From positions 2,711,501 to 2,775,500 of the forward strand of contig NZ_CP034683.1 of NCBI RefSeq assembly GCF_003990335.1: a DNA stretch of 64,000 nucleotides. Direction: 5' to 3'. The notes beneath the pieces were generated by a model, which was not told the origin of the DNA, searched no databases, and was given only the letters and a program-made list of their open reading frames with translations. Below are positions 54,992 to 63,587 of the stretch, piece by piece. The DNA comes from Rheinheimera mangrovi. Lineage in GTDB: Bacteria; Pseudomonadota; Gammaproteobacteria; Enterobacterales; Alteromonadaceae. The stretch's first letter is position 1; every line of letters begins with the position of its first letter. The translations under genes were made by a program, and so were the position numbers.

Positions 54992-55799
54992 CAATACTGT
55001 TGCATTTATCGGCGCTGGTAATATGGCGCAATGTATTATCGGAGGCATGATTCAGCAGGGTTATCCGGCTGAAAATATTATTGCCGCCAACCGCAATGCA
55101 GAAAAATTACAGGCGTTAAAAAGCCAATACGGCATTGAAACCACCACAGACAACATCGAAGCTGTGACCAAAGCCGATGTGATAGTGCTGGCGGTGAAAC
55201 CTCAAATGATGGCCGAAGTCTGTAAGCAAATCATAGAGCAAGCGCCAGAGTCTCAGGAAAAGCTGTTTATCTCTGTCGCTGCTGGTATTTCAATTGAGCG
55301 TTTTGAACAGTTATTGGGACAAGTGCGGATTATCCGTGCTATGCCGAATACCCCGGCTTTGGTCGGTTTAGGCGTCACAGGTTTATTTCCAAGCCGCTGC
55401 TCAGTGTACGAGCAATCTTTTGCTGAAAAACTCTTTGCCGGCACAGGCAAAACCGTCTGGCTGGAAAAAGAGCAGGACATTAACGCCATTATTGCGGTCA
55501 CTGGCAGTGCACCGGCCTATTTTTTCTATTTTATGCAGGCCATGCAACAGGTCGCGCAAGAACTCGGCTTTGATGAAAATCAGGCCAAAGCAATGGTGGC
55601 GCAAACGGCTCTGGGTGCAGCCACTATGGCCAGTCAGTCCGACTTATCCTTTGAAGCGCTGCGTGCTCAGGTGACGTCCAAAGGCGGTACCACACACGAA
55701 GCCATTGAAACTTTTAAACAACATAATCTTGAAAGCATGGTCAAAGACGCCATGTATGCAGCGATACGCCGTGCTGAAGAAATGGCAAAAACTCTTTAA
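54984..55799 (+). CDS. proC: Pyrroline-5-carboxylate reductase
   Basis: 271-residue enzyme for the last step of proline synthesis, using NAD(P)H. Rossmann motif FIGAGNMAQCIIGG, VLAVKPQMM, IRAMPNTPALVGLG, the ITGSAPAYFF-like VTGSAPAYFFYFMQA helix and the C-terminal TSKGGTTHEAI. The ATG at 54984 is preferred over an open upstream extension since it starts directly before the Rossmann strand; it overlaps yggS by 8 bases. 10 bases before yggT. Confidence 0.96.
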   Translation: MIDNTVAFIGAGNMAQCIIGGMIQQGYPAENIIAANRNAEKLQALKSQYGIETTTDNIEAVTKADVIVLAVKPQMMAEVCKQIIEQAPESQEKLFISVAAGISIERFEQLLGQVRIIRAMPNTPALVGLGVTGLFPSRCSVYEQSFAEKLFAGTGKTVWLEKEQDINAIIAVTGSAPAYFFYFMQAMQQVAQELGFDENQAKAMVAQTALGAATMASQSDLSFEALRAQVTSKGGTTHEAIETFKQHNLESMVKDAMYAAIRRAEEMAKTL

Positions 55800-55809
55800 G
55801 GATTCATAA

Positions 55810-56352
55810 ATGACCGAAGCATTCTTTTTCCTGTTAAGCAGCCTGATCAAACTTTATCTGATGGTAATAATACTGCGGATTTGGCTGCAAAGTGCCAAAG
55901 CCGATTTTTACAACCCATTCAGCCAGTTTGTGGTTAAAGCGACAAATCCTGTGATAGTGCCACTGCGCCGGTTTTTACCAAGCTTAGGCCCAGTGGATAC
56001 CGCCAGCTGGATTTTTGCTTTTGCGATCTGTGTATTGCATGTCGCCATAGTACAGATGCTGCAACTAGGTCAGGTTTTTTACGTGTATTTGCCGCTTAGT
56101 GCCCTGGTATTGCTGATCACCGAAGCGCTGCAACTTGCATTCTGGATTTTAGTGATCCGCGCCTTACTGAGCTGGTTCAGTCAGGGCCGTAATCCGGTAG
56201 AACTGGTGATGCACCAATTGACTGAACCTTTGTTACGTCCGGTACGCAGAGTTGTGCCAGTCATGGGCGGTCTGGATCTATCGTTGCTGGTGGTACTGCT
56301 AGGTATCCAGTTTATCCAGATTTTATTAACCAATATGTTACGTGGTTTCTAA
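55810..56352 (+). CDS. yggT: YggT family membrane protein
   Basis: 180-residue inner-membrane protein with two tandem YGGT domains, each a pair of spans with an amphipathic turn: first about 5-90 (LIKLYLMVIILRIWLQSA; NPFSQFVVKATNPVIVPLRRFLPS), second about 95-178 (ALLSWFSQGRNPVELVMHQLTEPLLRPVRRVVP). The repeated NP...T.P.(V/L)...RR pattern is diagnostic. Role uncertain (osmotic shock tolerance and division have been proposed). Stop is followed at once by the yggU ATG. Confidence 0.93.
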   Translation: MTEAFFFLLSSLIKLYLMVIILRIWLQSAKADFYNPFSQFVVKATNPVIVPLRRFLPSLGPVDTASWIFAFAICVLHVAIVQMLQLGQVFYVYLPLSALVLLITEALQLAFWILVIRALLSWFSQGRNPVELVMHQLTEPLLRPVRRVVPVMGGLDLSLLVVLLGIQFIQILLTNMLRGF

Positions 56353-56643
56353 ATGCTAACCCGGCTGGCCAATGGCGATATCCTGCTGCAATTGCATGTG
56401 CAGCCTGGCGCTAGCCGGGATCAGTTTTTAGGCCTGCATGGTGATGCCATCAAAGTGGCGATTAAAGCTCCACCTGTCGATGGCAAAGCCAATGCGCATT
56501 TACAACAGTTTCTGGCGCAAAGTTTTGACGTGGCAAAACGTCAGGTGCTGCTGGAAAAAGGCGAACTGAGCCGACAGAAAAAATGGCGCATTGTCGCGCC
56601 CTGCTCTGTGCCTGGCGCCTTACAACCTTATCTGGAGTCCTGA
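56353..56643 (+). CDS. yggU: YggU family protein (DUF167)
   Basis: 96-residue UPF0235 protein, recognised by LHVQPGASRDQFLGLHGDAIKVAIKAPPVDGKANAHL-type sequence over residues 14-50 and GELSRQKKW near the end. Small alpha/beta fold, function unknown. Starts at the base after the yggT stop, and its own stop shares one base with the next start (TGATG). Confidence 0.93.
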   Translation: MLTRLANGDILLQLHVQPGASRDQFLGLHGDAIKVAIKAPPVDGKANAHLQQFLAQSFDVAKRQVLLEKGELSRQKKWRIVAPCSVPGALQPYLES

Positions 56644-57071
56644 TGAAACACTATCTGCTGGCTGCGAGCCTGGTTCTGGCCCTGTTTATAAGCCCACTTC
56701 AGGCTGAACAAAAAAAAGTGCTGGGGCCATGGGATGTGCATTACATCGCCTTTGACAGCACCATGCTTGATGCCAAAGTGGCACAAAGTTATCAGTTGCA
56801 ACGCAGTTTGTATCAGGCGGTGCTGAATATCTCCGTATTGAACAGCTCTGATCAAAAAGCACAACAAGTGCGGATCAGCGGCACAGCGACAGATTTAACT
56901 CAAAAGCAAATTGAACTTGAGTTTCGTGAAGTGAAAGAAGGAGAAGCCATTTATTATCTGGCTCAGGTGCCTGTGCACGACCAAAAACACCTGAAATTTA
57001 AGCTGGAGATTTGGCAAGGCACTGAACGCCAGCAGCTGGAGTTTTCCCAAGTGTTTTACACTGAGCAGTAG
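56643..57071 (+). CDS. DUF4426 exported protein
   Basis: 142-residue protein with a signal peptide (about 1-21, ends PLQA) and a beta-rich domain beginning KVLGPWDVHYIAFDSTML, the DUF4426 hallmark (family members keep G..(D/N)VHY.AF.ST.L). Probably periplasmic; function unknown. ATG 56643 shares its A with the yggU stop, so it is translated as part of this block. An intrinsic terminator follows, before rdgB. Confidence 0.85.
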   Translation: MKHYLLAASLVLALFISPLQAEQKKVLGPWDVHYIAFDSTMLDAKVAQSYQLQRSLYQAVLNISVLNSSDQKAQQVRISGTATDLTQKQIELEFREVKEGEAIYYLAQVPVHDQKHLKFKLEIWQGTERQQLEFSQVFYTEQ

Positions 57072-57082
57072 TCTCTTTACCC

Positions 57083-57109
57083 GGCTCAGTGTCCACTGAG
57101 CCTTTTTTG
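57083..57109 (+). terminator. Intrinsic terminator between DUF4426 gene and rdgB
   Basis: Perfect stem GGCTCAGT/ACTGAGCC with loop GTCC and six T after it. It lies 17 bases before the rdgB start, so it either ends the yggS block or attenuates rdgB-hemW. Confidence 0.88.
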
Positions 57110-57125
57110 TTTCAAAGGTTTCCTT

Positions 57126-57740
57126 ATGCATAAACTTGTTTTAGCCACTGGTAATAAAGGCAAATTAGCCGAGTTATCTGCTCTGCTCGCTCCTTTTGAC
57201 TGGCAGGTGCTGCCGCAGTCCGACTTTCAGGTGCCAGACGCTATTGAAGATGGCTTAAGTTTTATTGAAAACGCCCTGATTAAAGCCCGTCACGCCAGCC
57301 GTTTAACTGGCCTGCCCGCTATAGCGGACGATTCAGGTTTAGCTGTAGATGCCTTAGGCGGCGCACCAGGCATTTATTCCGCCCGTTATGCCGGTGAACA
57401 TGGCAATGATTTAAAAAACCTGCAGCAGTTGTTGCTTGATTTAAAAGAAGTCCCACAAGGCAAACGAGCCGCTCAGTTTCACTGTGTGCTGGCTTTTGTC
57501 CGTCATGCCGATGACCCTGTCCCTGTGATCGCTCATGGTATCTGGCATGGTCAGATTGCCTTTGAAGCCGCAGGCTCCGGTGGTTTTGGCTATGACCCAA
57601 TTTTCTTGCCCGATGATTCGACTGGCAGTGCCGCTGAATTAACCGCTGAGCAGAAAAAGCAGCTTAGCCACAGAGGCAAAGCGCTGCGTTTATTGGTGTC
57701 CGTACTAAAAGGTGAACAATTAAAAGGTGAACAAGGTTGA
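57126..57740 (+). CDS. rdgB: dITP/XTP pyrophosphatase RdgB
   Basis: 204-residue HAM1-family pyrophosphatase that removes deaminated purine nucleotides (dITP, XTP). Motifs: [61 protein letters not shown] and SHRGKAL. AAGG lies 7 bases before the ATG. Coupled to hemW by a one-base overlap (TGATG). The tail contains an imperfect tandem (KGEQLKGEQ). Confidence 0.96.
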   Translation: MHKLVLATGNKGKLAELSALLAPFDWQVLPQSDFQVPDAIEDGLSFIENALIKARHASRLTGLPAIADDSGLAVDALGGAPGIYSARYAGEHGNDLKNLQQLLLDLKEVPQGKRAAQFHCVLAFVRHADDPVPVIAHGIWHGQIAFEAAGSGGFGYDPIFLPDDSTGSAAELTAEQKKQLSHRGKALRLLVSVLKGEQLKGEQG

Positions 57741-58903
57741 TGAACCTTGCATCAACTACGCAGCTGCAGCTGCCGCCGCTGGCGCTTTATATCCATATTC
57801 CCTGGTGTATTCAAAAATGCCCTTACTGTGACTTCAACTCCCATGCGGTGAAACAAGGCATTCCAGAGCAGGAATATATCAGCCATTTACTGGCTGATTT
57901 ACGTCAGGACCTAGGCTATGTGCAGGGCCGCGAAATCAGCTCTATTTTTATTGGCGGCGGCACGCCCAGCACTTTTAGCGGTGAAGGTATTCAGGCCATT
58001 TTAGATGGTGTGCGTACAGAGCTCCAGTTGACAAGAGATTGCGAAATCACCATGGAAGCCAACCCTGGCACAGTCGAAGCCGCGCGTTTTGCTGCTTATG
58101 TTGCAGCTGGGGTCACCCGTTTCTCCATAGGAGTGCAAAGTTTTCAGGCAGAGCAGCTCAAAGCCTTAGGCCGTATTCATAACTGTGACGAAGCGATAAA
58201 AGCGGCACAGCTTGCCGCCCAATTGCCGCTGCAAAGCTTTAATCTGGATTTAATGCACGGTCTGCCGGATCAGGATGTGACAGGCGCTTTGGCCGATTTA
58301 CAGCAAGCTATTGATTTAAAACCGCCGCATTTGTCCTGGTATCAGCTGACCATTGAACCTAATACCGCCTTTGCCTCACGCCCTCCAGTGCTGCCGGAAG
58401 ACGAAGCCTTGTGGGACATTCAGGAGCAAGGCCACCAGCTGTTACAGCGGCATGGCTATACGCAGTACGAAATTTCGGCTTACAGCCAGACCGGTCAGCG
58501 GTGCCGGCATAACCTGAACTACTGGCGTTATGGTGACTATCTGGGGATTGGTTGTGGCGCTCATGGCAAAATCACCCTGCCAGAGACAGGGCAAATTGTC
58601 CGGCCTGTCAAAATCAAGCATCCCAAAGGCTATATGGATATCAGTAAAGGTTATCTGGATGAAAGTACTGAAGTGCAGCCTGATGATCGTGCCTTTGAGT
58701 TTTTTATGAACCGCTTTCGCTTGCTCGAAGCTTGTCCTAAACAGGATTTCAGCGCTTATACCGGCCTGCCAATCGCAGCAGTCGAGGATGCGCTTGCCAA
58801 AGCAGAGCAGCTGGGGTTAATTAACAGCACAGAAACGCAGTGGCAAATCAGCCCCAAAGGTGCGCGCTACCTGAATGATTTGCTAGAACTATTTATCGAC
58901 TAA
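57740..58903 (+). CDS. hemW: Heme chaperone HemW (radical SAM)
   Basis: 387-residue radical-SAM protein related to HemN but acting in heme delivery. Iron-sulfur motif CIQKCPYC (C-x3-C-x2-C), FIGGGTPS, GVQSFQAEQLKALGRIH, LDLMHGLPDQ and the HemW-type HNLNYWRYGDYLGIGCGAHGK. It lacks the extra Cys after the motif that HemN has (CDF here), as HemW proteins do. Its TAA stop runs into the ERIC-like element. Confidence 0.93.
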   Translation: MNLASTTQLQLPPLALYIHIPWCIQKCPYCDFNSHAVKQGIPEQEYISHLLADLRQDLGYVQGREISSIFIGGGTPSTFSGEGIQAILDGVRTELQLTRDCEITMEANPGTVEAARFAAYVAAGVTRFSIGVQSFQAEQLKALGRIHNCDEAIKAAQLAAQLPLQSFNLDLMHGLPDQDVTGALADLQQAIDLKPPHLSWYQLTIEPNTAFASRPPVLPEDEALWDIQEQGHQLLQRHGYTQYEISAYSQTGQRCRHNLNYWRYGDYLGIGCGAHGKITLPETGQIVRPVKIKHPKGYMDISKGYLDESTEVQPDDRAFEFFMNRFRLLEACPKQDFSAYTGLPIAAVEDALAKAEQLGLINSTETQWQISPKGARYLNDLLELFID

Positions 58904-59027
58904 TACCCGTCGTTCTTGAAGCTGCAGCTTTGTTGACTGCGCGTTCTCGCCCCAGTCACATAGGTTACTATGCTCCTGGGGATTCGCTCGCTTGTCGTCG
59001 CGCTGCAACTCCAATTACTTAGGGTAT
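58903..59027 (-). repeat. ERIC-like intergenic repeat
   Basis: 125-bp imperfect palindrome from ATACCC (58903) to GGGTAT (59027). The outer arms pair (ATACCCGTCGTTCTTGAAGC against the complement of the right end), as does the core CCCCAG...ATAG/CTAT...CTGGGG. Sequence and length match, on the minus strand, the enterobacterial repetitive intergenic consensus (core AGGAGC...CATA...GACTGGGG). Lies between hemW and the DUF885 gene. Confidence 0.85.
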
Positions 59028-59058
59028 GGAATTTTCAACCAACTAACTACGACAAATA

Positions 59059-60918
59059 ATGAAGGTCCATTTACTTATGTATTTACGTTACTCAGCACTA
59101 GCGCTGGCAGTAAGCCTGGCCACTGTCGCAGGTTGCAAGCCTGCTCCGACTCAGATTGATCAAAGTAAAATCATTGAAGCCACTGTGGTTTTAACTGAAA
59201 ACCAAAAAGCCGATGCGCTGTTTGAAAGTATTTTCCAGCAGCAAGTAGATAACAGTCCGGAAACCCAGACAGGTTTGGGCCTGAAAACTAACTACGACCA
59301 ATGGGATGATTTATCTGAAACCCATCGCCAAAAAGAACTGGAGCAAACCAAACAGCAACTGGCACAAGTACAGGCGCTGAATATGCAAAGCCTCGACAGT
59401 GGCCGCCAACTGAGCGTAAAGCTGTTAACAGCGCGACTGCAAGCCCGTTTAGACGACGCTAAATGGGATCTCTACAGCTACCCTGTTAATCAAATGTATG
59501 GCACACATTCCAATGTACCTTCGCTGCTGATTAACCAGCACAGTATCAGTGATGAAAGCGACGCCAAAGCTTATATTGGTCGCTTAAAAAATGTCACCAC
59601 CTACTTTAAGCAGTTAGAACAACAATTACAGGTGCGGGCTGATGCCGGCATTCTGCCACCGAAATTTGTGTTTGCTCATGTGATAGGCGCCAGCCGCAAC
59701 ATTATCAGCGGCGCCCCTTTTGACGGTGGCAACGACAGCACCCTGCTGGCGGATTTCCGTGGCAAAGTGCAGGAATTAAAACTAGAGCAAGCAGAAAAAG
59801 ATCTGCTGATTAAAGAAGCTGAATTGGCACTGATTGGCAGCGTAAAACCTGCTTATGAAAGCCTGCTTAAATTACTGACTACATTAGAAGAAAAAGCCGG
59901 TACTGAAGACGGTGTCTGGCGCTTTAAAGACGGCGATAAATTTTACGCGACCCGTTTAGCCCGCATCACCACTACAGATTACAGCGCTGAAAAAATTCAC
60001 AATCTGGGTTTATCTGAAGTAGCCCGTATTCATGATGAAATGAAAGCCATTATGAAAAAGGTCGGCTTTAAAGGCGATTTACAGCAGTTTTTTGCCTTTA
60101 TGCGTGACGACCAGCAGTTTTATTACCCGGATACTGCAGAAGGCAAAGCCGCATACTTAGCTGAAGCCACCCGTATTATCGATACCATGAAATCGCGCCT
60201 GGACGAGCTGTTTATCGTCAAGCCTAAAGCCGATATGGTGGTCAAAGCGGTCGAGCCTTTCCGCGAACAATCTGCGGGTAAAGCCTTCTACGAACAACCT
60301 TCAATGGACGGCAGTCGCCCTGGTATTTATTACGCCAACCTGTACCGCATGAGTGGTATGCCGAAGTACCAAATGGAAGCTTTGGCTTACCATGAAGGTA
60401 TTCCGGGCCACCATATGCAAATCGCCATCTCGCAGGAACTGGAAAACGTGCCTAAGTTCCGCAAGTTTGGTGGTTACACTGCTTATATCGAAGGTTGGGG
60501 TTTATACACTGAGTTCCTGCCCAAAGAGATTGGTATGTATCAGGACCCCTACTCCGACTTCGGCCGTTTAGCTATGGAGCTGTGGCGCGCCTGCCGTTTA
60601 GTGGTCGACACTGGCTTACACGACAAAAAATGGAGCCGTGAGCAGGCCATTCAGTATCTGGTCGACAATACGCCAAACTCTAAAGGCGAAGCAGTCAACG
60701 CCATTGAGCGTTACATTGTGATGCCAGGCCAAGCCACGGCATACACTGTCGGCATGCTGAAACTGTTGGAACTGCGCGAAAAAGCCAAAACAGCCTTAGG
60801 CGACAAGTTCGATATCCGCCAATTCCATGACGTGGTATTGAAAAACGGTGCTGTGCCTTTGGATGTGCTGGAGCAGTTGGTGGATCAATATATTCAGGCA
60901 GCTAAAGCCAAGATTTAA
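59059..60918 (+). CDS. DUF885 lipoprotein, probable metallopeptidase
   Basis: 619-residue envelope lipoprotein. Lipobox VAGC places the lipid-modified Cys at about residue 26. The body is a DUF885 domain with YHEGIPGHHMQIA (H445, E446, H451/H452), a likely zinc site, followed by YIEGWGLYTEFL with a second candidate metal-binding Glu, and YIVMPGQATAYTVGML. Family members are thought to be peptidases from this motif, but substrates are unknown. Start may be ATG 59059 or ATG 59077 (GAAGG upstream of the latter). Monocistronic, between the ERIC-like and a REP-like repeat. Confidence 0.88.
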   Translation: MKVHLLMYLRYSALALAVSLATVAGCKPAPTQIDQSKIIEATVVLTENQKADALFESIFQQQVDNSPETQTGLGLKTNYDQWDDLSETHRQKELEQTKQQLAQVQALNMQSLDSGRQLSVKLLTARLQARLDDAKWDLYSYPVNQMYGTHSNVPSLLINQHSISDESDAKAYIGRLKNVTTYFKQLEQQLQVRADAGILPPKFVFAHVIGASRNIISGAPFDGGNDSTLLADFRGKVQELKLEQAEKDLLIKEAELALIGSVKPAYESLLKLLTTLEEKAGTEDGVWRFKDGDKFYATRLARITTTDYSAEKIHNLGLSEVARIHDEMKAIMKKVGFKGDLQQFFAFMRDDQQFYYPDTAEGKAAYLAEATRIIDTMKSRLDELFIVKPKADMVVKAVEPFREQSAGKAFYEQPSMDGSRPGIYYANLYRMSGMPKYQMEALAYHEGIPGHHMQIAISQELENVPKFRKFGGYTAYIEGWGLYTEFLPKEIGMYQDPYSDFGRLAMELWRACRLVVDTGLHDKKWSREQAIQYLVDNTPNSKGEAVNAIERYIVMPGQATAYTVGMLKLLELREKAKTALGDKFDIRQFHDVVLKNGAVPLDVLEQLVDQYIQAAKAKI

Positions 60919-61222
60919 TTGAAGCTCACCGAATATATACTGTAGGGGCGCCCCTTGTGGGCGCCCGTTGTTTTGCCTAAGTTCACATTATTTTTCAGTC
61001 TAAGCTACTCATAACCCGCTAAAACACAGACTGTTTTTCCATAACTCTCCGCTACTGATGCCTCAGGATCCTTATTTAAAATCCCTGTTCTACCCTGCTC
61101 AGCTTTTGACCAAATAAGGTAAAGCTATTAAAGGGATTCGTAAGTGATTGCACGTTCCGTTATGCCGCAAACTTCGACACACTATGTTGTATTCAATCTT
61201 TGTGGCCTAAGGATTCGCTTTC
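60919..61222. other. Intergenic region before the GH43 gene
   Basis: 304 bp with no gene: the REP-like repeat at 60941-60974, then AT-rich DNA with a possible -35 (TTGACC, 61107-61112) but no convincing -10, and the AAGGA ribosome site before 61223. Confidence 0.5.
60941..60974 (+). repeat. REP-like hairpin repeat, copy 2
   Basis: TGTAGGGGCGCCCCTTGTGG, then GCGCCCGTTGTTTT. GGGCGCC/GGCGCCC forms the stem. Closely related to 63479-63510; could also stop transcription of the DUF885 gene. Confidence 0.65.
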
Positions 61223-62362
61223 ATGTTTAGCCTAATACCCTGTCTCCATAACAAAAAATCTCTGTTGGCTCTGTGTTGTGTTGCCGCCTTGTACTGCAGC
61301 GCTACAGTGGCAGAAACCGCTGAAAACAAAGCTCAAATGATTGCCCCCTCAAGCTTTGACAACCCTATTATTAAGTACGATAGCAAAGACCCAACTAACG
61401 AAGTGGGTGACTTGATCTACACCGCAGATCCAGCCGCTTTGGTAGTGGGTGATACCTTATACCTGTACAGCACTCATGATGAAGCTGTGCCGGACGGCAA
61501 AGATTACCGCATGTACGACTACAGGCTTTGGACCAGCAAGGACTTAGTAACCTGGCAAAATAAAGGCGCAGTGTTTCGCTACTCTAACTTTGATTGGGCC
61601 AGAGGCGATAAGAAAACAGGCAATGCCTATGCACATCATCTGATCCAGCATAAAGATGGCTCAGGCAAAACCAAATACTACTTTTATGCCGCAGTAGAAG
61701 GCGGCCAAACAGGCGGTCAATTTGGTTTTTCTATCGGGGTTGCTGTATCAGATAGCCCTGAAGGCCCGTTTAAAGACCCACGGGGTATGCCGATGATTTT
61801 GTTGGAAGATACAGCAAAATACAAAGACCACACCTGGCGCAATATAGATCCGGCGGTATTTGTCGATGACGACGGCAAAGCCTACCTGTATTGGGGCAAC
61901 CAGCAGTTATGGTGGGTGGAACTGGAAGCCGACTTAGTCCATCTGAAAGGCGAAAGCTACACAGTGGATGCGCAAGGACGGATGCAAAACCGTGACACCA
62001 GCAAGGTGAAGATCCATGCGGTAGATAGCTTGCCGAACTTCGAAGAAGGCCCTCACCTGTCCAAACATAACGGTATTTATTACTTAGTCTATGCGGCAGG
62101 TTTTCCGGAAAGCCTGGCTTATTCCACCAGCTCGTCGGCCACAGGCCCCTGGAAATATCAGGGCATCATTATGCAGCCTTTGCCTAACACCACCACTATC
62201 CACCCGGCGATGTTTGACTTTAACGGCCAGACCTATCTTGCCTATCACAGCGCCGACCTGCCGGGCGGTGGCAATTACCGCCGTTCGGTCAGCCTGGACC
62301 GAGTGTATTTCAATAAAGACGGCACTATTAAACCCATAGTCAGAACCTCCAAGAAACAGTGA
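61223..62362 (+). CDS. Secreted GH43-family glycoside hydrolase
   Basis: 379-residue exported enzyme. Signal peptide about 1-30 (LLALCCVAALYCSATVA). A five-bladed beta-propeller of the GH43 type follows, with the general base in YTADPAALV (D69), the pKa modulator in NIDPAVFVDDDG (D209) and the general acid in NFEEGPHL (E275). GH43 enzymes remove arabinose or xylose from plant polysaccharides (arabinofuranosidase, xylosidase, arabinanase). The next gene encodes a secreted esterase of the xylan-deacetylating type, supporting hemicellulose use. Exact specificity cannot be read from sequence. Confidence 0.88.
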   Translation: MFSLIPCLHNKKSLLALCCVAALYCSATVAETAENKAQMIAPSSFDNPIIKYDSKDPTNEVGDLIYTADPAALVVGDTLYLYSTHDEAVPDGKDYRMYDYRLWTSKDLVTWQNKGAVFRYSNFDWARGDKKTGNAYAHHLIQHKDGSGKTKYYFYAAVEGGQTGGQFGFSIGVAVSDSPEGPFKDPRGMPMILLEDTAKYKDHTWRNIDPAVFVDDDGKAYLYWGNQQLWWVELEADLVHLKGESYTVDAQGRMQNRDTSKVKIHAVDSLPNFEEGPHLSKHNGIYYLVYAAGFPESLAYSTSSSATGPWKYQGIIMQPLPNTTTIHPAMFDFNGQTYLAYHSADLPGGGNYRRSVSLDRVYFNKDGTIKPIVRTSKKQ

Positions 62363-62468
62363 GAAGGTTAAAAAAGCAGTCCGGGCAGCAACAAACTAGC
62401 CTTCTCCAGGCCGTTGCGTTGCGGGTAGCCGGCTCCAATTCAGAAGACACAACAAGGAAAGGAACGAA

Positions 62469-63428
62469 ATGAAAAGTAACTTTTTAACTCCTGGCTGCTC
62501 ACACTTTGGCCTGTTCCGGCAGAGCCTGTTGCTGGCCGCTTGTTTATGGACAGCTCAGGCTGTGGCGCAAGCCAACGATACGATGACACCCATAGCCGCA
62601 CCCGATCAGAGCAATGCCATAGAACTTGGTACTGGCCCGCTGCCAGATGCCAAGGCGCAGGAATCCTGGCATTCGCAGTACGGCAGCAGATTTGCACGTA
62701 ACGTTACAGTCGCCACACTAACGCCCTTTTTACCTGATGCAAAAACGGCCAGCGGTGCTGCGGTTATTGTGGCCCCTGGTGGCGGCTTTCGCACTTTGTC
62801 GATGGACAACGAAGGCTGGGATGTCGCCAAAGCGCTGGCGAAGCAAGGTGTTGCAGCTTTTGTGCTGAAATACAGATTAAATCAAACCCCGGCCGATATG
62901 GCTGCCTTTGAGCAAGAAATGGCGCAGATGTTTTCCGGTACTGCGCGCCGCCCGCCCCGTCCTGATCCAGCTGAAATGGTGAAACGTCTGGCACCGCAAC
63001 TGGAAGATTCAAGCGCCGCCTTTGCTCTGATTCGCAAACGTGCTGCCGAATGGAGGGTCGATCCGGACCGTATTGGCATGATAGGTTTTTCCGCCGGCGC
63101 CATGCTGACTATGGCAACGACGCTTGTAGGTAAAGATGCCAAACCCGCTTTTATCGCCAATATCTATGGCCCATTGGCGGAAGTGGCAGTACCAGCCGAC
63201 GCACCGCCATTATTTGTCGCCCTTGCCGCTGATGATCCATTCTTCGCCAATGGTGATTTTGGCCTGGTCAAAAACTGGCAACTGGCGAAAAAACCAGTCG
63301 AGTTTCACTTTTACGAGCAAGGCGGTCACGGCTTTGGCATGTACCCGAAAGAAACCACCAGTACAGGCTGGTTCGGCGCCTTTAGCAGTTGGCTGAAGAT
63401 GCACGGCATGATGCAGCCTAAAGCCTAA
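62469..63428 (+). CDS. Secreted alpha/beta-hydrolase esterase
   Basis: 319-residue exported alpha/beta hydrolase. Signal peptide about 1-34 (ends AVAQA). Oxyanion region VAPGGGF, nucleophile GFSAGA (S208), acid ALAADDPFF (D256) and GGHGFG (H287) form a full triad. An insert near 145-170 (AQMFSGTARRPPRPDP) is peculiar to this protein. Relatives are annotated as acetyl-xylan esterase-like or endo-xylanase-associated hydrolases. It sits 106 bases after the GH43 gene; AAAGGA precedes the start. Substrate inferred only from context. Confidence 0.82.
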   Translation: MKSNFLTPGCSHFGLFRQSLLLAACLWTAQAVAQANDTMTPIAAPDQSNAIELGTGPLPDAKAQESWHSQYGSRFARNVTVATLTPFLPDAKTASGAAVIVAPGGGFRTLSMDNEGWDVAKALAKQGVAAFVLKYRLNQTPADMAAFEQEMAQMFSGTARRPPRPDPAEMVKRLAPQLEDSSAAFALIRKRAAEWRVDPDRIGMIGFSAGAMLTMATTLVGKDAKPAFIANIYGPLAEVAVPADAPPLFVALAADDPFFANGDFGLVKNWQLAKKPVEFHFYEQGGHGFGMYPKETTSTGWFGAFSSWLKMHGMMQPKA

Positions 63429-63478
63429 AAGCCAAACGGCTAATCTGGCCGTCTCCTGTGTATTCACGAAGTCGTTAC

Positions 63479-63510
63479 TGTAGGGACGTCCCTTGTGGGC
63501 GTCCGTTTTC
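63479..63510 (+). repeat. REP-like hairpin repeat, copy 3
   Basis: TGTAGGGACGTCCCTTGTGG, then GCGTCCGTTTTC. GGACG/CGTCC forms the stem, followed by TTTT. Same family as copy 2 (CCCTTGTGGGCG shared). Confidence 0.65.
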
Positions 63511-63587
63511 GAATGATCTGCCAGGCTCGTCAATAAATCCGCGTCATATGGGGCCGATGTACATCAACCAATCAAGAGAAATTCATA

